From Gloeopeniophorella convolvens (taxonomy: Eukaryota; Basidiomycota; Agaricomycetes; Russulales): DNA of 64,000 nt. Made by a program: the position numbers and the translations under genes. Location of the stretch: contig WTXD01000074.1 in assembly GCA_022496205.1 (NCBI GenBank), positions 47,184 through 111,183 on the forward strand. The letters are read 5' to 3'. Below are positions 57,401-64,000 of this stretch, in pieces (within the stretch, counting starts at the first letter, position 1; every line of letters begins with the position of its first letter). The notes under the pieces are model-generated. The model was not told the origin of the DNA. It ran no database searches and saw only the letters and a program-made list of their open reading frames with translations.

Positions 57401-60159
57401 TCTGGCGGATCGTTGTACGAGCGTAGGGTGGCTAGAGAGCTGGTTGAAAGAGGTTCGAATGCAGCAATTATCTGTCCCATGACGGACGTGAATTTCGAAG
57501 GCGGTGTTTTGCCGAAGTATGCGGACAGGACCCTCCTATACAGCACATCTAAGAGATTGACGGATCCTGAGCCCTCGGATGGAAGTTCGAGAAGCTGATC
57601 AGCACGTTCACCCGGAGTCAGTCCAGCTGGACCAAATTGGATGTGGTTGCAAGCAACAGCTGCCCACTGGAAGGACTTCTCGGCCTTCTTGGCAAGCTCA
57701 TCCCCGTACTGTTCGAGAAGGTGAGGGCTCTCGCGGAGCTGGTGACGGACAAAGGCATATATATCATCGCCCGTCTGACGGGATAGCACCGGGTCATCCA
57801 TATGCCGTATCTCAGCCATTGTCAGCGAATCCGGACGACTGAATGCATCTACAATGTCCTTCTCCGGCCGTGAGGTGATAAGGATGCGGAATGTGTCTGG
57901 GAGCTGGGAGACGTGACTGGCCAGGAAGGAATGCAACCCATCCCTACCGGATGCATCGCCAGATTCATCCAGTGCGTCGATGACGATGAAAACGGGACCG
58001 ATCAAGGGGGACTCTTGCAGTGGACGAAGAAGCATAGACTTGAATGGGGTGGTACGATCTCGCGCGCCGTGCACAAGGGATGCGTCTTCGTCAATTATCT
58101 TCGCCAGGGACGCCTTGAACGTCGGATATCGATCCGCGAGGTTGCGTGCGATTCCAGAGAAGAGGCGCTGGGCGGCACGATGAGACTGCTCCGTCCTCTC
58201 CGTGCGTGAGAAAACGAATGAAGAAGCGAGACGATCTGTCGCCTCGAATTGGCATGCCAATTCGTTCGCAATCGAGGACTTTCCCGTCCCTGCTTGTCCA
58301 AAGAGCACGAGCGCGCGCAGGGAATCCGGATTATTCACCCAACTGGTGATGTGATCCAGGAATGCCATACGAGTCCCTGGGATGCACCTCTTGTCCTCAC
58401 CGTGGCGTGCTCCCTCCGGGAACGGGATATTTGCCATTTTGACGTCCAGACCTATGCGGTTCGGGTGACTCAATCATTACTAATCCACGGTGAGTTACGG
58501 GGATCAAACATACCGATGTCGGTGACACCGCTTGCTACTTCCTCGAGCCTGCCTGAGAGCGCAGCCACATCGCTTGAGAGCGCAGCTACAGCCATCTGGG
58601 TATTGATAGTAGCGTGATCCAGGAGGGCGCCCCGGAGCTTGGCGAGCGTCTCACTATAGCCTTTGACTTGGCCACTCGCATCGCCGCCGAGATTCGTCAC
58701 AAGTCGCTTCCCTTTGGACAATGCACTCGTATTAGATGGGTGAGCGGGGTGGAGATAAGGTTTAGACTGACAAAATGTTGTGTCCTTTGCATAATTGTGG
58801 ATCAAATCCCCACACGCGCCTACGTGACGTAGCATTTCTTTCAGGATTTTGACCTGGGCGCTTCCCGGCAGGAAGTTCTTCAGCTCTTCTGCCTGTTTCG
58901 CAAGGTCGAACGCGTCGCGGATGGCGTTAAGCAAGTCTTTGAAGCTTTTGTCGCGTTCGATTTGAGCGATGAGTGTCTGTGCCCCATTGCAGAATCAAGT
59001 TAATAGCTAGAAGGAGCCGGATTACGTACCCTTGGGATGCATGAGAGGATGCTCCATGCCATCTTCGCATATGGATGGATCTAGCGGAAGATCTCGAGCT
59101 TAACACTGAGCATCGAACCAACGGAACGACAGCACTACCTCTGCAATCTTATCCACCATGTCGACCACAATTTTGACGTTGTCGAGAACTTCTTTCCAAG
59201 TATCATAGAGGTCAGCGGCCTTCTGAAGCTGGTCCGGTGCTTCGTCTGCAACCTTCGCTAGCTCCAGCGGGAAACTCTGGACATTCCCTAGGTTCGCGAC
59301 CGCTTCCCCAGCTCGTGCCAGACGTCTTTCCGCAACTTGCATTGGGTCCGCCGGGTCGGAATCATCAGACGAGATAATAGGTCCGGCAGGTGGTCCAGGA
59401 TCAGAGCCTTTTGATAATATAGGCGCCCGAAGTGTCTTGGGGGAGCTGACGTCTCCGGATGTCGCATGCTGAGACGCCTCCGGTAGGGTGATAGAGAGCA
59501 CAAGGGTCATATTTCGTGAATCAAATGGAATATTGAACTCTGTCCCATGAGATGTGAAGGGTGAGCGTGCCGCCGAGTCGACATATCAACGGAGGACGCA
59601 CCTTGGAGAGGAGATGAACGAATTGTCTCGAATGGGATCGTCAGCAGTCCTAGGCGGACATCCCTCAGCCACGTTCGCCGCGCAAAGACGCGCACGATAA
59701 GAGGGGAAGAGGAATTTATAGTCCTGCAAACGCGTGTTTAGACCAAAGCGGGGGCGGGAGGATAGAATGTCGCACAAGCCAGAGAGGGTCTTGTCCCATT
59801 GCACTGACTGCGCTGTGCTTCGGATGGCCAGAGTCTTCTCGGTTCTCAATCCATCAGTCGCGGTGACGTAGTACTTTCGCTCTTTTTTGAGGAACAGCGT
59901 TCTGAGGCGAGGCAGGCCGTCCGCCCGAGCGACTGAAACAAGGCGATCTTTGAGCGTCGCGAGTTTGGAGGGTCGTAACAGCACGTACCGGTAAGTTCGA
60001 GACGAGCAGGGCTTGGCTGCTGCTGGGAGCTATCACGAGCTTGCTCCCCATCCGAACCGGGTGAGACGATCCAACTGGAAGATCTCGCAAGTCAGACATT
60101 TCCGACAGCTAAGGCGGGTGTTATGACAAGGGGTTTTGCACTCACGGAGTTGACTCCAT
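54469..60159 (-). CDS. NLR3: C2-NACHT-WD40 STAND receptor, 14 WD40 repeats
   Basis: Eleven minus-strand exons (60146-60159, 59989-60083, 59776-59932, 59602-59723, 59139-59539, 59030-59080, 58772-58976, 58514-58711, 56893-58451, 54758-56835, 54469-54697) sum to 5109 nt, 1702 aa, fully open. It starts MESTP in a 14-nt exon. The C2-like domain spans about residues 28-150 (LELTVVRADGLPRL, KKERKYYVTATDG, IVRVFARRTWLRDVRLG) and lacks the paired Asp loops of calcium-binding C2s. The helical linker has KIAEIHPYAKMAW. Walker A GQAGTGKSS lies near residue 466 and Walker B VFIVIDALDES near 567-577. Fourteen WD40 repeats (about 1015-1617) equal two seven-blade propellers. The tail has WICGANGELLMWIPE and LDLSRFVHG. 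The STAND ATPase is probably oligomerising on ligand binding; allorecognition or xenorecognition is inferred from architecture. Confidence 0.9.
54835..56600 (-). repeat. 129-bp WD40 repeat array of NLR3 (14 units)
   Basis: Fourteen 43-codon units share the framework [30 protein letters not shown]....GEPF. Differences cluster at the residues after GHT (NW, RP, DS, NS, NR, DR, SS, SA, SW), after SGS (LDR, HEN, DDD, HDN, HDW, YDC, EDH, GDH, HDE) and in the inter-blade linker. Linker types HPVGEPF, NAVGEPF and AVAGPF are shared with NLR1 and NLR2 arrays. Confidence 0.92.
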
Positions 60160-60600
60160 TCTTCACTTGCTAATTTGGTTGAACACGTATGGGACGTGAT
60201 ACGCTGGGGACGAGGTTGAGATGGGGCAGAGGGACTGAGAGGATAGAGCGAAGAGCACGACGCGCGGGGCTGGTTACAGTACTGGGCGTCCCATGAACAC
60301 GTTGTAGCAGCATGTGTGATGTCGAAAGTTATATGAAAGAAGGCCATCAGTCGGCGACAGACCGCTTGCCTGTCACCCGTACACCAGATGCATCGAAGCA
60401 AGCATCGAAGGCCCGGATGGGTAGAAGTGTTCGGGCACTGTTGACACTTCCATAGGTGACTGGGGTCAATTCGAGTTGATGGTCAGTTGTAGTCACTGCT
60501 GGCGGCCAACGACCCGCAGCGATAGTGAACCAGTACGATCAGTAAGCACCGGTCGAGTCGAGCGACCCGCTGCGACCCGTCGGAGGCTCTCCGAGGAGGC
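60160..60600. promoter_or_regulatory. upstream region of NLR3, truncated right end of the array
   Basis: The region is homologous to 49415-49830 as far as about 60600 (shared GAAGGCCCGG, TTGTAGTCACTGC and a CGGAGG block). The plus-strand chimera that should follow is absent. A CATATAAC TATA-like element lies about 175 nt upstream of the NLR3 ATG on the minus strand. Confidence 0.5.
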
Positions 60601-61504
60601 ACTGCCGCCAGGTAGTGTTGCCGCGAAGTCTAAGTGCCTCGAAGTAACTTCGCTTCGCTTTGATCACGTTATGTGTTCGACTTAGCTTAGATTTGGCTAA
60701 GTTTGCGGGCATGCAGGCTGTCCCAAAGAATGACGCAATCAAAAAATGACAGATGAGCGCCTAACTGTCCATGTCTGACAGATCCTGCCCTCCGTGATCT
60801 GTCACGCATGTCACACGGTCCAGACCACTCCTCCCGCCCTCAACCGAAAGTAGATGCTACGTCCGCCTCCCGCCCTTCCTTTTCCGATACATACCTCATT
60901 TGTTTTAATGGCTGCAGATCCCTCATTAACCACGACACACTTATGGTAATATGTCTTCTTGAATACAACAAACAGGTCTCCTGATATGGCGAAACTCAAC
61001 CACACGTGCCACGCTAGCCAACATGCAAATCCATCCGGAGGCAGTTGCTCTCGCAAGTCAGTAGCACCTGTTATACCTTCTGTGAGAGCTAGCACGCTAA
61101 CATGTCTGTTTCAGAGCAACCGGTGTTCTCGGAGACACGAAACGTACGCAAATCGATGTAACGAACGTCGCAGTGTACTCTTGGCCAACCGTTCTTGCAC
61201 CTCATACTGCCGGAAAATGCAGGCGTCCCACATCCTGCGTGCGTTCTCCATACTATCCGCCATGCAATGGTTGACTTCTGGACAGCATGCCACCGTCGTC
61301 GCGTTTCACGCTTACAGTCAGCGCTCCTTTTTTTTTGTGACTCTTGGCAACGTTGGCCCGCCTCGCGCGTGCTGGCCCTCAGGGGACTCGCAACCAACTT
61401 CACTCGCTGCCCACAGCCCCCCATAGCTGCGGACCAGACAAACGTGGTGCGGTTTTGCTCGCCCCCTTTCGCTGTACCCGTTGCTGACTCCCCACACCCA
61501 GAAA
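60601..61504. other. left part of a MULE element region, no separate gene seen
   Basis: The sequence changes from array-like to unrelated here. A possible terminal-repeat-like start is CAGGCTGTCCCAAAG (60714-60728), and a hairpin lies at 60776-60804. Frames such as 60959-61426 have no motif. The sequence probably holds the 5' non-coding part of the transposon. Confidence 0.4.
60776..60804. repeat. short inverted repeat
   Basis: TGACAGATC (60776-60784) and GATCTGTCA (60796-60804) form a perfect 9-bp hairpin with an 11-nt loop. A further TGACAGAT copy lies about 30 bp upstream. It could be part of the transposase-binding subterminal region. Confidence 0.8.
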
Positions 61505-63841
61505 ATGCCAAAACGCTTCCACCTGGATGCAAGTGATTCCGGATCCAGTCGGACGAGTGCGACAAATCACTTGGATCATCAACCCTCACCAAGTGAACAA
61601 CCTCCCGGTGGATGGGACATGCGCTACGAAAGCGCAAAGGTACGCACGTTCTCCTCGTTTTGTGTATTCTTTTGTTAATCGTGCCCATGATTCTGGTCAG
61701 GTTCATGTAGAAAAACTTGTGTGCAATACAGAGCAACGTTCCGCTATTGACGCCCTGTATCTTACGCAGTCCGAACAACGCTTTACATTCAACAGTACTG
61801 CTGCGTCACAAGCATCAGCAGAGCAGATGCTGAAAATCCATGGCCTCGATCATGCCTCCCTCAAGCAGTTAGAGAAGCGTTGGAAGGTTGTTTGGACGAC
61901 ACGGTGGCCATCGAAGGGGGGTCTCACAGTCCGTACACTTGTACAATGGTACTTCATCCAATATAGTTGTTGCTTCAGTCCTTCATCCTGACGCTGCGTA
62001 GCGCTTGCGGGTACAGCACAACTGCCCGCCAAGCAGCGTTCGAATCTCGAAATGGTATCCATAAAAAGGGTGGAGCGTGGGCACGTTGTGCGCCGTACGA
62101 CTTTACGGGCTGCCTCACACACGCCGATATCACGTATGACAATGTGTCTGGTCATACTTTCCGGATTCTCGGCCTTTTACAACACAACGAAGAGTGTCAG
62201 GATAGCGCGATGAAGCGGATGCCGGCCATCCCGCTCCATCAGCATGTCTTCGAGGTTGCGCTTCAACAGCTGAAGCAGGGCGCGACGTGCGTAATTCTTC
62301 TCGAACAGACTCGCGAGTATCCTGACTGATGATCGTTTGGCAGCATTACGGCGATTCAGATGCGAAACGTCGAGATGTGCAAAGCTCAGGCATACCGCGA
62401 TCAACGGCTCAGCGACCCGATGCAAGCCAACCAACGGTACCACCTTGAAGCGTCCGACTTCAGCCGCTTGTATGTCCTCCATCATCGCACCAACGGGATC
62501 GACGTCAAGCGTCCAGCCGAGCTCAACGTCGACAACTGGCTCAATAAATCGTCTCGTAGCTTCCAGAAAGATGTTTTCAATGCCATCTTTCACTACAGCC
62601 CACGGACAAGCGCTTCAGAGCGCTTTGAGCTTTTTATCTCGACTTCCGAGATGGAAGAGGCCGCGTGGATACATGTTCATAATTCTCAGCTAATTCTCGA
62701 TGGCACATTTGGGATCTCTTCATCGCGCCTTCTACTCTGGATTGCCATGGGTCTCGACTCAGACAGAAGGGGTCTACCCGTCGCACTTTTCCTTTTCTCA
62801 GCACCGGTGGGTGCACTTGCGACCCACGCCGGCTATGATACCGAAATCGTCTCCCGTCTTCTAACCACATGGAAGACCTGGCTGTCTTCACGTCCCTCGG
62901 CTAAGGGGCGCGTTTTTGAGCCAGCGGTCGCAATCACCGACACTGACGCGAAGGAACGCGGTGCCCTTATCGCGACATGGCCCTCGATCACCTTGTTGCT
63001 CTGTAAGTTCCATCTTCGTCAATGCTGGACAAACAAGCGCAGTTCTTTGCTTGGCAAGAAAAAATCCGACTCCTACTGGGGGGGCCATGTCGTTCAGCGG
63101 ATTCGGTGTCTCGAGCAGGCGTACGCAGTTCATCTCCTGCGATTGTACTCCCAACTAAAATGTACGTGTGCAATCAATAGGTTAATTCAGAGCACGCATC
63201 ACGAAACTGCGAAGGCAGCTGTCGCGGCCGAGCGACAGCATTTTCTCAAACTTCAAGGCGACCGCTCTAGCAAACCAAGCGCGGACAAGGGACTGGCCTT
63301 CCTCGCGTACCTGGATAGCTTCTGGATGCGCAAAGATATGTGGCGGAGCTGGTCACAATCTGGACGCGTGGAAGCCGCGGCTCGCATGGGGATCCCCATC
63401 GATGGCGTTCTTCCGACTACAAATCATTTAGAAGCCTTCAATGGTGTCTTTAAGAACAAGTATCTACCTCAGTGGCAGCGCTCTGGATATCGCCTTCGTT
63501 TTGACGTCCTCATCCTTCATCTCGTTCGGCATATCCTCCCACATATATTCACGCTGGTCCGCCAACGAGGCGAAATAGCTGCATGGCGTCGCGCACGATT
63601 TTCTGTTGCTGCAGAGGGTGCGCCGTTATTGCGCAGTCGTGCTGGTGCCCAATCAACCTCGAACTCATCTCGTCCCATGGCCTGGTTTGGTAATGACCCT
63701 CAGCGAGATCAACTCGCCACAGAGATCTTGCGCTCCCAACGACTCTTCCCCGTTATCAGCCGCAATACGAATGAGTTCTGGCCTGCTGTGCAACATCCGC
63801 CTCCCATCCTGGGACGAAAGAAAGTGCACACTACTGGCTGA
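61505..63841 (+). CDS. Mutator-like (MULE) transposase
   Basis: Four exons (61505-61639, 61701-61948, 62002-62286, 62344-63841) join in phase to 721 aa. The N-terminal part includes a zinc-binding-like region (CACGYSTTARQ, ARCAPYDFTGC, and ILGLLQHNEEC). The catalytic core has the first Asp in LILDGTFGISSSRLLLW, the second in ITDTDAKERGAL followed by the MULE hallmark CKFHLRQCW, and the Glu in TTNHLEAFNGVFK, fitting the DD-E layout of the MULE superfamily. The reading frame is uninterrupted, so the element may be young. The enzyme would cut and paste the element, usually with 8-11-bp target duplications. The right terminal repeat lies outside or near the window end; the left one is uncertain. 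Confidence 0.85.
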
Positions 63842-64000
63842 CACTGCATCTCTCTGGCGTCGCGACGTGTACATGTCCCGACTGGTTGCAGCGCGGTGGA
63901 GCATGCAAACACCTGCGATCATTTCGCAATTGGCACTCCATTGGCACATGCACAAACAGATAGTCAAGCTGCCCCATTTCCCTTTGTCCATCGCAGAAGC
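61505..64000 (+). mobile_element. MULE DNA transposon, right end beyond the window
   Basis: The element is defined by the transposase gene. Its left border lies somewhere between about 60600 (end of array homology) and 61505; the right border was not reached. The 159 bases after the stop hold no recognised gene. Confidence 0.55.

Noticed and set aside
60714..60728. CAGGCTGTCCCAAAG as the definite left terminal repeat of the MULE
   Set aside because: No matching inverted copy is visible before the window ends and no target duplication could be tested; kept only as a possibility.

Overview
The window is nuclear DNA of a filamentous basidiomycete, most likely an Agaricomycete. The evidence is GC-rich multi-exon genes with introns of about 50-65 nt, two seven-helix proteins that resemble basidiomycete families, large C2-NACHT-WD40 receptor genes, and a Mutator-like transposon. 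No prokaryotic operon structure is seen. Gene models below were spliced by eye from GT-AG boundaries and frame continuity. Phases were checked arithmetically for the dynein, CofD, SANT/Myb, LEA-like, small Ser-rich, MULE and three NLR genes.

Left part (1-15.8 kb), ordinary housekeeping genes: the 3' end of an ATP11-type F1-ATPase assembly factor; a rhodanese/Cdc25-like protein with an intact HC-X5-R loop; an NAD(P)-binding oxidoreductase; an 84-aa Ser-rich protein with a 27-nt exon; a 116-aa LEA-like, probably mitochondrial protein; an 11-exon UPF0052/CofD-family protein; and, divergent from it, a Reb1-like SANT/Myb protein.

Middle (15.8-27.5 kb): an open, 13-exon gene encoding only the tail of a cytoplasmic dynein heavy chain (1172 aa, no motor), then two opposite-strand seven-helix membrane protein genes (DUF6534-like and DUF6533-like) and poorly resolved sequence.

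Right part (27.5-60.6 kb): a tandem array of roughly 10-kb segmental duplications. Each unit has a spacer, a minus-strand NLR gene (C2, helical linker, NACHT, WD40, conserved C-terminal tail), and a divergent plus-strand chimeric relic. The relic joins a disordered protein carrying a PAM2-like motif to dynein-tail exons 8-13. Three NLRs are open end to end (1391, 1290 and 1702 aa) and have 7, 4 and 14 WD40 repeats. A fourth, leftmost NLR is reduced to its 3' end beside an LTR-like sequence. All three chimeras are broken by stops and frameshifts. On the right, a fourth unit starts but is lost where a MULE-type transposon region begins (60.6-64 kb).

The right half therefore looks like a birth-and-death locus of candidate allorecognition/immune receptors. 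The tail-only dynein gene in the same window is the apparent donor, or a close sister, of the dynein part of the amplified chimeras.
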